Assembly: GCA_017590115.1 (NCBI GenBank)
Contig: JAGGNK010012114.1
Location: 2,956,469 to 3,020,468 of the forward strand
Direction: 5' to 3'
DNA: 64,000 nt
Source of the DNA: Montifringilla adamsi
Taxonomy: Eukaryota; Chordata; Aves; Passeriformes; Passeridae
Of this stretch, positions 40,126 to 52,823 are shown one piece after another (position 1 is the stretch's first letter; each line of letters opens with the position of its first letter). Below the pieces are notes generated by a model. The model did no database searches. It was not told where the DNA came from and was given only the letters and a program-made list of their open reading frames with translations. The position numbers and the translations under genes were made by a program.

Positions 40126-41814
40126 CATGACCTGCCATTCTGCCAATTACTTATTTGTGGTCTCATCATTCTCCCAACTCTACTTGCATTTTACAACTAA
40201 AGCATTTCAGACTGAGAGAATTTACAGTGAAACACAGCAGATTATGATCCAAAGAGTGAGCAGAACCACCCTATCCTCAATCTCATGGCAATCAGTTAAG
40301 CTACACTGAGTTGCAGATGACCATGATAACTGCTGTCATAAGGTGAAAAAAACCCCCACCCTGAACTAATGTCTAAACATAAATTTTAAAGACTGGAAAC
40401 TTTGTCATATTTTTGTACTCAATTCACACCAAATAAAAAAGGCAAAAATCATAAATAGGCAGTTTGAACTGAACAGAATAGAAGTTAATTATTTGCATTT
40501 GTCCACCAGGGCACAGCACAGCTCTTTTCTGTGCTGTTTGGATTCCTAGTGTGTTTTAAAAATGATAGATGCTCCAAATGATTTTGTTCCTCTTATTGGA
40601 AAAAAGTGTTCTCCTAAATCATCTGTCGGATGTTACAACCTCTCACTCACTATGTATTGAGGAAATGGTTAATTTGTTAGTGATGCAAAGCTCTCCACTG
40701 TTTTTATTAGATTCTTTATGTTAATGAGTTTCATAGTATCATATGTATTTTTGCCAACTTTCTTGTTTTTCCTGTTGCGGTTTTCATAACACTTCCTTTG
40801 AAATAAAAAAAAAAAAACCTTTTCAATAGTAACTAAGGGTGAAACCTAGTTAAGACTCTAATGTTGAGACCCTAGATACAGATATGTCCAATGATTGATA
40901 ACAAGAACTTGAGTTGAATTCTAATGCTCTGCATGTGGTAAATGTATGACTGGACAGGGACCACAGGATTAACATAGGAAACTACTGAGACTTTCACTGA
41001 ACAATTGGGCTGTGGTAGCTGCAAAGAGAGGAACTGATAAGGAAAATTTGTGTCTGGGTCTAGATTAGGCATGGATTTCATGTTTTAGGTTGTTGACACT
41101 GCATAAATGTAGTCCTGGCATATTTCATTTTCAGAAAAAAGGTTTTATTGGTCATGAAATAATTCTGTTTTAAAGCCAATACAATAAAAAATATTAAAAA
41201 GAGTATATATTTTCTCTGCCTGATTTTAATATGCTTTTTTTCAGACAGTATTAGGGACCTCATCACTGCCTTCTTTTGCTGAATTCTGGGACTGCCACAA
41301 GACATCATTAATAAATGTGGAAATTCAAGGCATTACAAAGAAATCATCTTGATTTTGGGGGTAATTTTAAACAAGTTCTGAACTACTGTGAAGCTCCATT
41401 TAAAAATAGTAGTCTAAGATCATAAAACTGTGTTCATATCTCAGATTCTGAGAATACAGTATTGTTCATGTCCTCCTGAAACAGTGCAATTCAAGAAAGA
41501 AAGTTTTTTCGAGACATTAGGGAAGATTAGCTAAAACAACAGAAAGAGGGATGAGCCAATTCTAGCTTCAATAAATTCAGAGAGTGGAGAAGAATGTACA
41601 AAGAGATCTTAGACTGTGGATTGAATATCCTTGAGAGAATAATTAATAAAGGCTTTGATGAGGCATGAAGTCTAGGCTGTGGCTAGACTTTGTATGACAG
41701 CCTTTGGAGGGTATGTGATGTACATATCTGCTAGTGCATCAGCTAAATGGGCAACTGGTAAATTTGAATATGCTGTTGGTAGTCAACACTGAATTTCCAG
41801 TCATAAAATTAAAA

Positions 41815-41892
41815 ATACATATACATATACAAATATATATATATATATATACACAAATACATATCTATAAATATATATAAAAATATGTATAC
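41815..41892. repeat. (AT)n / (ATAC)n microsatellite
   Basis: The tract has an (AT)9-like core around 41833-41850 flanked by ATACAT and ATAAATAT units. It is a compound dinucleotide repeat. Confidence 0.85.
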
Positions 41893-42862
41893 AAGCACTT
41901 TCACAACTTGTTTCACAGAGACTCAGAGGCTGAAGTGGAATTTGAGGGGAATAGAGATTCAGTTAAATGAGATGAGCTGTGTCCATGAAGGTCATAAGGT
42001 AGGTTAAAAGTAAGTTTTTAAAGCCATTTGTGACTTTATGGGAAATCACTTTAATGATTCACAAGAAATACATGAAATATGATAGTGTTTCATATTGGTA
42101 CCTGACGTTGCCTCTGTGTTCTGAGCCTTTTCATCCTCTTTGATGCAGGTTTAGAAACATCATACTGTGAAGGTAATAACCAGTGAACAGGGGCATGATA
42201 TCACAAACAAGTATTGTCAGGATGAGGAACTAGGGATAATAGAAATGGTAATGTTTTTAAGTGATGAAGTATAGCTTTTCCTCTTTCTAATATATTTTAT
42301 GCAAAATTTGGGATCTCACTGTGATCCCTTTCTAGTTTTGCCCCTAATGCTGGAGCTGAACCTAGAAATAAAGCTCATTGTTTCACACTACAGACATATG
42401 TTGCTTAAATGCAATTAAGTTTATGTATCATCTTTCTGTAAATGCTTTCCACTTCGTGTGGAAGGTGTTATGAAAATCTCAAAGTTCAGGGGCTGACTTC
42501 AAGCTATCTTTTTCAACAGTTTTTCCGATGAGTAGTTGCTTTCTCAATTTATTTTCTTTTTTTCAACTACATTTTAGTCCAAATTTGTGTCTAGTCTTGA
42601 TACAAAGGAAAGGACTGACACAAGCTATGACTGTACAAGGAAATGAGGTGATGAGCACCTGATAAAATCTGGGTTACCTCCTGGTAATAAAATCTCCTGT
42701 TCAGAGGTTTTTGCAAAATCAAACTGCAAGATACATCAGAACACTAATGAAGACATTCAGGATATTTTACTGCTATTTTAAAACAGGTGTCTTTTGGCAG
42801 ATCACAATTTTCTCAGAGGATATAAGGACAAAAATAAGGGAATGTTCTCTGGTGCTCTGAAG

Positions 42863-42907
42863 CTCAGTGACTCACTGGAAATAAAATGTTCTCAATGACT
42901 CACTGGA
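42863..42907. promoter_or_regulatory. 28-bp-period duplication carrying two perfect AP-1 sites
   Basis: CTCAGTGACTCACTGGA at 42863-42879 recurs as CTCAATGACTCACTGGA at 42891-42907, 16 of 17 bases identical. Each copy contains the consensus AP-1 (TPA-response) heptamer TGACTCA, at 42868-42874 and 42896-42902. AATGTTCTC also recurs upstream of each copy (42841 and 42886). The duplication and the motifs are seen directly; enhancer activity through Fos/Jun factors is inferred. Confidence 0.45.
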
Positions 42908-44850
42908 TTGGGCTTTTACTCCTTTGTCCTGTATCTGCAAGTAAGTTTAGAAAATTCATGAAAGTCCTTTTTACTTCCTTTGAATAGCCTGGATTGAATT
43001 AAAATCTCATTGCAAATGAGATCTTTGGTGTCTCTTTCTAATTCTTTCCAGATCTTCAGCAGTTCTTCCCAGCCATCTTCTGTTACTGGGTGGGCCAGGA
43101 TAAACTAAAGGGGTTCTGCTCTGAAAGGAGGCTATGCAACATTAGTGTGGTGTGAGTACTGTGGTCCCTGGAATTTCTATGGTAATATGCTCACTTAGCA
43201 GCTGAAGGTACATATCTTCCGACTGTCCATTCTTGATCAGGGAGCTAAGAGTTGTATTGGAGGCAGTAAGCATTTTTTAAAAAAAAAAGCAAAGTGTAGA
43301 ACCTCTTTTTCTTGTGATACAATTTGCTCAATAGGATTAGCTAGCATAAAAAGAAAAATTAACTTATTTGGCTTAGCAGAGGGATGTGTAACTGTTGCGC
43401 CTGCGTAAGTACTAGCAGTCATAGAAACCTTTTGCCTAAGAATGGAAAAAAAGCTGTTTCAATTTTAGACATCTGTGTTAGTTAGGCCTACCCTTTGCAT
43501 TTTCTGTCATACTGACAGGGCTCAATAAATCATTGTCATCAGTTAAGTCTTTCATTCTTTGTGGGTGAAAAGGAAGGGTACCCTAGCACTTGGTACCTGA
43601 TGTCTCCCCTGTTGACTGTTGGACCTAGAAATATGAAAGTACTGGTGAATAGTGAATAGCGTGTCAAACTGTTCTTCTCATTCTAACTGATCTCAAAGGA
43701 GAAGTGTCTCATGTGATCTGCTCTGGTGAGGTACCAGGCCCCTTTCACTGAGTGGTCAGTGCTCCAGGGTTCTCACAGGGCTGAAAAGGAATATGCCGGT
43801 CTTTATCACATCCTGAGAGTTACCTAAAAGCCAGGCAAACACAAAGCATGAAGCACTCAGGTAACAGCAAGGAAAATTGTCTGTGATCTTGTGTTCTACT
43901 TATCATTACTGTTTACCTCTCTCTCTGTCATTTGTGGTTAAATCCCTTGTACAGGTGCAAAGAACCGAAGGCAATATGTGGATAATCAGTACAAAGAATG
44001 TGCAGACAGTAAAGAAAAGGGAAAGCAGTTACACTATTTTGTTTCTAAACACAAGTCATCTGTGCGTGCTTATACTGAGAGGTACGGCACACCTGGCTGG
44101 TTGAGCCAAAAAAGTCAGCATGTCATGAGACTTGTTGAAGAGATCTGTGTGAAGTCAAACATTCTTGAACTGGTCTCCATTAGGCAGAGGAGGTGTAGTA
44201 AACAGAGAAATGTATAATTTCAACTGCATCATACAATGATATAAGGAAATTAACCCCAGCCTCAACCAGCACACGTGGGTAAATTTACACTCTGGAATAG
44301 TATGCTACTGGATTAAAAGTTGGGAATACAGCTGTCATTTATTCTCTGTTTGTTCAACTAAAAGAAGAGAAACACAATTGGGACTGAAATACGTGCATTA
44401 TGGATAAATTTGACTTTTTAAAAGAAATATGCTCAGTAAAGAATCCAAAGCCTCAAAGGAGATGTTATGTTTTGAGAATTATCATGGGTCTGAGAGTATC
44501 ATGGAAATAAGATATTCTGAAAAGGAATTGGCAGAGCAAAAGAAAACTACTGGAATTTCTTCTTCTGAGGGAAGAAAAAAATTTGAAAATGAAATATTTC
44601 TATACTAAGTATATAAATACTAATTTAATTTTGTATCACTACATGAGATTACGATATTGATATCTTCAATAACATATTTTCCAGTCACTATTCCACTTGA
44701 AAATGGTCTTTGCATGTTTGTATAGTATCCTGTGATTACTTGGTAATATACCACTATTAAGGGGTTAGTTTTTATTAATTACATAGCTTTTATTTGCCAT
44801 TAAAATAGGCATTCCATATGCAGCTACTACCCTAATTATAGTGGCAGTAA

Positions 44851-45213
44851 GACCTCCTGGGTCATCCATGGAGATCTCACCTTTGCCTGATTCCTCATCA
44901 TGGGGATGCACTGGTCTTGAGCTTGGAGGAAGTGGTGTTTAAATATTGACCAGCGTTCTTGGACTCCCTTTTTTGCTAGAGCTCTATCCCATGGGAATCC
45001 TCTAAGCTGGTCCCTGAAGAAGCCAGTTACTTACTCTCCAGAAGACCACGGCCATAATTTTTCTCTCTGTCCTGCTACTTTCTCATTCAATACTGAACAC
45101 CACAATCTCTCTGGTCACTACAGCCAAGCCTTTGCATTACTAAGGCCTTTCATGCTGGCTAGTACTAGGCTGAGCAGTGCACCATTCCTTGTGGGAGCCT
45201 CCCACAATATACT
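44851..45213 (-). mobile_element. CR1 LINE fragment C (ORF2 endonuclease region)
   Basis: The plus strand follows the complement of the 5' half of CR1 ORF2. Landmarks are GTCATCCATGGAGATCTC near 44861, GGGATGCACTGGTCTTGAGC near 44902, the GAGCTTGGAGGAAGTGGTGTTT segment, TCTATCCCATGGGAATCC near 44983, and GTCACTACAGCCAAGCC near 45114. On the minus strand, bases 45198-45142 translate to PTRNGALLSLVLASMKGL with its flanking residues, a sequence resembling the TRxxALLDLVL-type motif near the end of the CR1 apurinic-like endonuclease domain. The frame then breaks. No 3' tail is present, so this is an internal remnant. It overlaps in content with the right part of fragment B and is a separate copy. 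Confidence 0.85.
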
Positions 45214-48200
45214 TAACCCAACCTGCTTATGTTGTCTTAATAGGTTAATTAGGTTCATACCTAACCTAAGCCTGCTAGACTTGTTACTTAGGCGGTTCAC
45301 AATTGAACTTTTAATTGAAAATGAATTATTGGTTACAAGCTGTTTCTTTTGAAGCTGTGAGGAATATTGTTGTGTCCTAGTTCTGTCTCTTTTTAGGTGA
45401 AAGTAATGTAAAACATAAATGAAGTCAAAGTCGCAATAAAAGATGATTTTATATACATTCTTCCAACAACACATTAGTACATTTACTTTCTAAATATATG
45501 ATAAGGCATCACTGATTTTCCAGAAAGACAGTTCATGTGTCTTTTTCTATTTCTATTAAGAAAGAATTCATATATTTTTAAATAGTTGTCAGGCTTCTTT
45601 GCCAAAGAGAAAAAGAGGACTTAAATGCTATAAATTTCTCTGAACCTGTTTTTCTCCTCTTATTGTCCCATTCAGTCATCTCTATCTTACAAAGTATCTT
45701 CATTTTATTTCCATGAGAGAAAAACTCAGATGAATTATCCATTTCTTTTCCCCTTCTTTCAAAGTAATTCACAATTATGTAATCCAAGGACAGAAGAAAA
45801 AGAAATACTCCATCGTATTATTTCATTGACCAATGAAGGAGAAAATTGAAATAATAAATATTAAGTATTCAGATGTACCATTAAAAAAATGAAAAAAAGA
45901 AATCTGCCTTCTCAAGGAATTTCGAAGTACTACATAGTTATGATTATGGTCTGTTCCAATGACAAATCCTTAGGGCTACATTTGATGGATAAATAAGTTA
46001 GCATTATAAACTGCACTGATTTTAATGTTGATTTGAATGGCATTTAGCAGATGAGTTCACCATACTCTACCTGCACCTTGTGCCCTATGGAAGATTTTAC
46101 ATTCACATACATAGTCATTTCATGCTGCAGCTAATCATTGTTCACAAAAGGCTTTCAAGTAAACATGCATTTCCAATTGTTCTGCAACTTAAGCTTTTCA
46201 CGGAAAGAACATTAACTTCAGTAATTATGTAACATTTTCTTGCTAAAATTGAGTGTTGATTTTATCCCTTCTTGTTTCCAGATATTTTTCATGTAATCAT
46301 ATTACTGAAGTATTGGAACGAACATTACTCCTGACTTCAAGTTTTTCTTTAAAACAGTAGCAAAACCCAACTGTTTGCATTTTCCTGGTAATAGCATTTA
46401 CACTGTCTACAGTACATCAGTAGGGATTAATAGATGAATAAGGAGTATTTTTGTAGTTCTTATGAAGTCATCTGTGAACAGAGTTTCTACATCAGGGCCA
46501 GAATTTTCATGTGTTCTAAAGTAGCCTTTCCGTGGGTGGCTTCTAATACCATAACAGAGCCATCACTTGTTCTCATTACTAACCTATATTCAGCTTTGTC
46601 TAATTGTGTTCAATGGAAATTTAATGCATTTATGCCTTAATATGATAGATCTTTTCATCTTTGTGTAGACCTCTCTAAAAGGCAGTTATATTACCTCTTA
46701 GATAAATGAACAAATTAAAAATATTGATGGTGTAGGGCTGTTTTGAGAAGTCTGTGTCTTTTGACTGGCTCCAGCTGAATCACTTTTCTGAATAATTTTC
46801 CTTTTCAACAGGTTTGGATGTTGATATCAGAACTGAACATGACTTTTCCAAAATGAAAGGAGACATTTGGGTTACCAGGACAGGAGTTAGTTCAGCCATA
46901 TTCTCTGTTTTTTCTTCTGTATACGTTTGAGAATGAATATGTTAAAAATGGTACATTATTAAGGAAGTAACTGTGGCTTTTGTGCTTGCAAAATTCTGGG
47001 CTAAAGTTTTAAACCAGAGGATGACACATATACCAGCTCATCCTTATCACATTGGTTTTTGATTTATTATAATTTAAAGGTAAATTTGGAGAACAAATGG
47101 TGTAATCATGCTGTAGTTATTGAGTAGTGCAGGGACAGATTATGGTCTATGAACCATTCAGACTTTTTCTTCTAAGTAACAAACTTTTACGTGTTGAAGA
47201 GGAAGCAGAGCTGAGTACCTTACAGAAAGGTAAATATACTTTATTTCAGATTAGATAAGGACTGCAATCCCATGTTTTACCACCAAGCACAAAATCTTCT
47301 AAGAAAAAATATTTAAATAATTTCTCTTTTTATCTCACATATTTAAATAATTTTAGGGACATTCTAGTCATAGAAATGGGATGACATTAACTGTGTTCTG
47401 TAGATTCCTTCAAATGCAGATAGGACTAATGTATACTTTAATGGTTTTAACTCACCTACTTCATAAGAGTACATTCTTAAGAGTTGGTTTCAAAAACAAA
47501 CAGTTAAAATTCAAATATCAGAACTTAAATGCAACTAGTTTAACATTATGTCCACCAGAGATAATTGAACACACTAAAAGCACCAGCAGAACTAAAATCT
47601 CATAGGTAAGGTAATGTAGTGCAAAGAGGGGTTTGAAGGTCAGTGGGTTTTTGACTGCAGTAAACTCTAGAGTCTGCTTGTCCTGATAAAAAGATTTCAT
47701 CTTCCAGGGTTTACGCAAAAAATGAAAATATTTTAGCTGTAGAGAAGGCTGCTACATAAATATGATGTAGAATGACGCTTGGCTATCAGACAGATCACAA
47801 TATTGAGGATAGTATATAATTACAGTAATTACAGTACTTACTAGACTGCAAACATTAAATGCATACCCATCCTTTTGCACTTCTTTTTCCCTCCAGCTAT
47901 CAACCTATCCTTCATACTGTTGTGAAGTACTTATTATTAGGTCTTATGACAATATTGTAAAACTTTTTGTCCTGTTATAAAAGTATTCAATTCTCTGGGA
48001 CTAGGAACAGAAATCCCCACGGCCACATTAACTTCACTGGAATTTTGCACATATGTAACAGCTGTGGACATGGGTCTCCTTTTTTTTATCAGGCTGATAT
48101 AGTATATTTTACAAATGCAGCTTTCAGGAAACTACTGCACACTGTGTGGACTGTGAAATACTTAACATAACAGAGCAGAAAGCACAGGGGACTCTTCCCT

Positions 48201-48335
48201 GTTGGAGAAAAATCAGATGTGGCTTCATTGTCTTGAAAGTACATACTGTATTTCTATAGCCTTAGAGTCTTGTTCAGTCTATTTTTTAAAGGTAGAGGGA
48301 ATGTTCTGATTTAGAGGAAATGTTGCAAGCAACTC
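45214..48335. other. Unique AT-rich non-coding stretch, no gene seen
   Basis: No gene or repeat body is recognised. The sequence just right of the CR1 remnant (45220-45300) is AT-rich with TTAGG-type words and may be decayed CR1. The segment 45980-46330 lacks simple repeats and reads like possible conserved non-coding DNA. Short frames are uninformative. Confidence 0.5.
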
Positions 48336-49118
48336 ATAGTCAAATCCAAGATCCATGATATATGCACCTCTGGCGACTCCTCAGACAGCGCAAACGTGTT
48401 GTGCATTTGCTAATCCCATAGCTGTTAGGCATGTCTGGCTGCTTGGAACACAGCAAGAAGCAGATCAGCTGCCAGTAATTTAAGCACTCCAGCAGTCCCA
48501 GCATTGGGCAGGGTTGATGCCTGACGCCCTGCACTGGGGCTGCCTCTGGCTCCCATCATGGCCTGCCCTGCTTCCTCACTGCCTCCCACAGCGAGCTGCT
48601 GGCCCTCTCCTTTTCGGTGAATTAGTCCTAGAAAAAGTGAAAATTCTACCAAGAAAAGCTAAAATGCAATCCAAATCCAATTGCAATTCAGAAATGATGG
48701 AGTGTTACCATGTTTGCGTCTCTAATTACATATAAAACAAAATGGTTGTCATAAAGAGAAGCTGCCTACCAAAGACCAAAGAAGTATGGCATCTCCTGCT
48801 TGCAACAAAACCAGTAGCCCCACCATCACCCCTTTTTAATTAATGCAAAACTCAATGCAAATAACCAAGTGCCAAACATCCACCATATTGCATACATACT
48901 GTTTTCCAAAAATTTTGCTTCAATGTTCTGGCTGCCAGGGAATATCAGCAGTAGCATAAACATGTCATTGATAATTTGTCAGTCTGCCCTACTAATGACA
49001 GAAACTGTGACTATCAAAAATAATTTAAAAAGATTTCTTAAATAATATCTGTCACTTAGAAGTTCGTTGAAGAGCCTTATTTAATAAACAACAAATACAG
49101 CACTGCTTGCAGATGAGC
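48336..49118. promoter_or_regulatory. Candidate regulatory block with octamer and homeodomain motifs
   Basis: The left part (48340-48610) is locally GC-richer and contains several CpGs; the right part (48620-49118) is AT-rich without simple repeats. At 48837-48849 lies TAATTAATGCAAA, and at 48855-48862 a perfect POU octamer ATGCAAAT, so homeodomain-type and POU-type cores fall within 26 bp. Clusters like this are common in vertebrate developmental enhancers that bind POU and SOX factors. Short frames occur on both strands of the GC-richer part but resemble nothing known. This is an inference; alignment to other vertebrates would decide it. Confidence 0.33.
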
Positions 49119-49180
49119 TGTATATATTACTATATATATATGCCATATATTATATATATATTGTATATGCTATAATATTG
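49119..49180. repeat. (TA)n simple repeat
   Basis: The tract alternates TATA and TATG/CATA units with an (AT)n core at about 49131-49162. It is an imperfect dinucleotide microsatellite able to form cruciforms. Confidence 0.8.
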
Positions 49181-52100
49181 TAAATGTTCATGTGTCCAGT
49201 TAAATCAAACATCAGTAAATAGCTCAGACAAGTTAAATACACAATACAGACACTAATTTTTTTCTTTCCCCTTCCCTCCCCGCATTAGCTCTTTTCTAGT
49301 GTGGGAAAACCATGTTCACTGTCTAATATTTGCATTTGATTAAAGGTGCTTTGTGATCTCTAAAAAAATTCCCAGTTTTTGAGGCTTGCTTTCATGTCTT
49401 AAAACAAGCCCCAAAGAATGAGAAAAGTATGTGATACGTGGGCACTCTCTCAGTGTGGCTTTGTTGGTCTCTATTTGGTCTACACTATGTATCTGTTCAT
49501 TCAGTCTGTGTACATACTACAGTCATTCATGCCTGACTCTGTAGGGTAACTGCAGCCATAATCCAAGGAATGAAAGAAGTAATCATATTTTACTACATAT
49601 AATGAACTAGACGTCCCAATATGAGCTTGTAGTATTGAAGAAACTAACAGTCGTTCAGCTTTTAGAAAAGCATCACTTTGGGTAAATTGATCTTCTGCAG
49701 GTTGAAAAGCTAGCCTTTTTTAAAAAATAAAACCCAATATTTTCTCTCTCTTAGAAAGTATATAAATACATTGAACAGTCTTTGCTTGATGTAAAGATTT
49801 TCTGATGCAGCAAATACTTATTGGGTACCGTAGATGATTATGACTTATGATTAAAAGTTTTTCTGGTAATTCATGGTTTCTTTATTAATTAACGGGAAAT
49901 AATTTCTTAAGATATATCTGTATACTGGAAAATACAGTGTACTAACACTGCTTTTCCATCATGAGTGAGTACCCAGACCTTGTAATATGTACTGCTTGTT
50001 ATACTTGAATGATGACAGACATTTGTTTAGGGAGAAGGGAGAGTGACTGTGGAGTCCAGGAGGGCTGCATTGTGAACCTGGAGTGGAGAGAACAGAGAGT
50101 TCAGGGGAGTGGTGGCACATAAATATAAATCTGCACAGTAAGTTAAGCTTTGCCATACTCATTAGTATAGAGGAGGTTAAGGTGAGAAATAAGTCAAGAA
50201 AATATGTGGGAATTGGAAAGAAATTTTTCTAATGTCTGGATTCATTAAGAGAATTGAAACCAAAACTGAATGTTGAGAGAGCTAATACAAAATAATGATT
50301 GGAAATAATAGAAGTAAAAAAGATAAAGTTTTGTAGATGTCTCTGGTTTTGGGCATATAAGGTCTTAAAAATATAGTTTTAAACTTTTTTTTTGAGTGTT
50401 TACCTATTTATCCTACAAAGATTAATAATAATTTATTGTAATTTTATACCAAAAAACCCTCCAAAACTTATTTTTATTACCTATGTTTAGATGCTTGGTT
50501 TATGCTAGCTAGGCTCGCTCTGCGCTCAGCAAATCCCAGCCAATACTTGTGGAGGGTTGTTTAGTCCATTTATTTCTGTCAGTTGACTTATGATAGGTGA
50601 AATTGCCTCCTGGAGTTGCATTGATTATAGAGGGATATAACATGAACAACTTAAAGTAAATAGCTGGCTTGCAAGAGCATCTGGGCTGACCCTCAACTGC
50701 AACTTGAGGCTTGAAATTTAAGAAAAATACAGCTGGGTTTTCTTTCTTTCTATATTGGTTTATAGAGTGCTGAGAATAAAAATGTAGGTAAGGTCTCCAG
50801 CAACAGACTGGATTCATCAGTTTATATTAATCTGACAGAAATTAACCATTTCACTCTAGTTTACAAGAAATACCAAAAGTTAGGTGTTTACAGCTTAGAG
50901 GTACAATGAGATTTTCTTGTCCAGGGATGGCAGCATGACTTTTTTATGCAAAGTCTCTCAGTAACTTACAGCAATAAATATTTTGTTTTGTGAATTTATC
51001 ATGTATTACATTTAAAAATAGATTGAGAATGAGAAATCCTGAGGGGGAAAAAATGTATCAAACAGTAATCTATTTTGAAATTACTGAACTGAGTGGCAAA
51101 TGGCTACTGACAGTTGTGGGAGGCAAATTTTCCTCTTCAATTTGTATATAATGCAAAAATTATTTTTCCAATTAAGGGATGAATGATGGTGAAGGAATTA
51201 ATTTTTTGCACAGTAAAATCAAAGCTCATAATTTATAAGTCTCCATAATTCTGGAGGGAGCTTGTTCAACTCTCTGTAGCTGAAAAATTGCACAGTTTCC
51301 ACCCTCCACCTTTTGTCACGCAGGCACCAAGTGTGTAGACTGAGCATTCAGGAGAATATGTCAGTGACTAAACTTCTTGAAAGAAATGAGAAAAGGAATG
51401 AGTTATGCATGCAAAGACTGAAAAAAAGGGTATAACTCGTATTTTCTGAGTCACTTTTAAGTGCAGTTTGCCAGGGAAAACATAAAATGAGAATTTTTGC
51501 CAGATTCATAAGAAAAAATATGTTCATATGATGCTCTGTGCTGTGTGTTGGGTTTGTGGTTCCTTTTTTCCTGACTAGAAGGCAACACATTAAATTCTGC
51601 TGCTTACAAGCAAATGGACCAAAAGAAGTTGAAATATTCTATATGCCTTATATAAATTTTCTGAGGAATTGTTTCAGGGAAATAAGTCACTGCATTTCCA
51701 GGAATTCCTTTCAGGGAAAAATAAGTTTACTTAGGAGATATTCTGTGTAGAAGGGAACTGATAAAAACCAAAGCAATGATAATGCAAGCTGAGGAGCAAA
51801 AGTAAACCCTTAAGAACAAATTTTATCCCTGAATGAAAGACTACTGACCACCATTAGCTGACCACCATTATGACCTCCATCTTTCTTGGAAAAGTTAGAG
51901 TATTTTGGTTATACAGTACTATTTTGTAGGAAGGTGAGATGAGAATTTTTAAATAGAAAATCAGTAGTCAATTCCCTTTCCAAAATTAAATTGCCATTTT
52001 TCTATTCATTTATCTGTGGTTCATAATATTTCTTAACTGTTTCAAGTAAGTTCTATTAAAGAGCTTAAAAATGTGGGTTTTACTTTTATTTTAGAAAGCG

Positions 52101-52254
52101 ATTAAAAGGTTTAGAGCAACGAATTCTTTTGTGAAATAAAATATGCTTACAATATAACCTACAGCTCTAGAAGTAAACCTTTTTATTTGTATTAAAAAAA
52201 ATTATATTTAGATTAATTACATTTTTAATATTGTACTAACATTCCTAGTTATAT
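49181..52254. other. Unique AT-rich non-coding stretch, no gene seen
   Basis: No exon or mobile element is recognised. A 13-bp unit, CTGACCACCATTA, is repeated at 51844-51856 and 51858-51870 with one spacer base. Longest frames are near 100 codons and have no recognisable features. Confidence 0.5.
51844..51870. repeat. 13-bp direct duplication, 14-bp period
   Basis: CTGACCACCATTA occurs twice without mismatch, separated by a single G. It is consistent with replication slippage. Confidence 0.8.
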
Positions 52255-52410
52255 TATCAGATATATGATATATATCTCATATTTCATATATGAATGAAAA
52301 GAAAAATATACATATATAATTCATTATATATATATGTATACATATAAATACATATATGCACACACATATATATATAAAATAAAAATTCATTTAAAATATA
52401 TATAAAATAA
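52255..52410. repeat. Compound (AT)n / (TATATG)n simple repeat
   Basis: About 150 bp consist almost entirely of ATAT, TATG, CATA and AAAT units, including runs near 52325-52336 and 52366-52376. It is a decayed AT microsatellite. Confidence 0.8.
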
Positions 52411-52775
52411 ACATTTGCATGTACCTATGTGATTTTTTTGCCATTAAACATTATAGAAATTAAAAGAGCAGCACATAGTTACCTGCATGGTAGGTGAAGA
52501 AAATACAGTTTTAGATACCCATACCAAGCTTCAAAGGTTCATAACTACCAGGTTTAACTCTAAGGTTGTCTTTGAACTTCTAGGAATAGATGAAAACTCA
52601 GTTCCATGAAGTTTTTCTGTAGCTGTAGAGTTCCAGGCCTTGTCAAAAATCTTAGCAGGTTTCTGTAACTTCAACCCTGAATCTGCTCATTATTTAAGGG
52701 GAATTTTGGAACTATCCCTTAGGCAGCATAATTGTTGACCAAAATAAACCATGAAACAAATGGAGAGGAAATTAA

Positions 52776-52823
52776 AGTCTTCTGTGTAAAACTCTAGAAA
52801 TCTAGAATTTTACACAGAAGACT
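52776..52823. repeat. 48-bp near-perfect palindrome (23-bp arms, 2-nt loop)
   Basis: The left arm at 52776-52798 and the right arm at 52801-52823 are inverse complements at 22 of 23 positions, around an AA centre at 52799-52800. The single mismatch pairs position 52792 with 52807. Directly downstream, at about 52825-52843, lies a third partial copy in the left-arm orientation (TGTAAAAATCTAGAGAAAT compared with TGTAAAACTCTAGAAAT). Quasi-palindromes with a trailing partial copy are what template switching during replication is expected to leave. No transposon ends or flanking duplication are visible. Confidence 0.85.

Larger units (their letters stand above)
33516..44850. other. Unique AT-rich non-coding stretch, no gene seen
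   Basis: I see no gene in these 11.3 kb. Microsatellites lie at 34431-34542 and 41815-41892, an (AAT)n run at about 37889-37901, a hairpin at 37909-37938, a degenerate 20-bp tandem repeat at 40041-40125, a poly-A run near 40807-40818 and the AP-1-bearing duplication at 42863-42907. Less AT-rich patches at 36230-36620, 39330-39780 and 43040-43860 have short frames that I cannot place; old retroelement remnants are possible there but unproven. Confidence 0.5.

Noticed and set aside
40503..40517. CCACCAGGGCACAG as a second CTCF site
   Set aside because: Two mismatches fall in the core GGC part of the motif.
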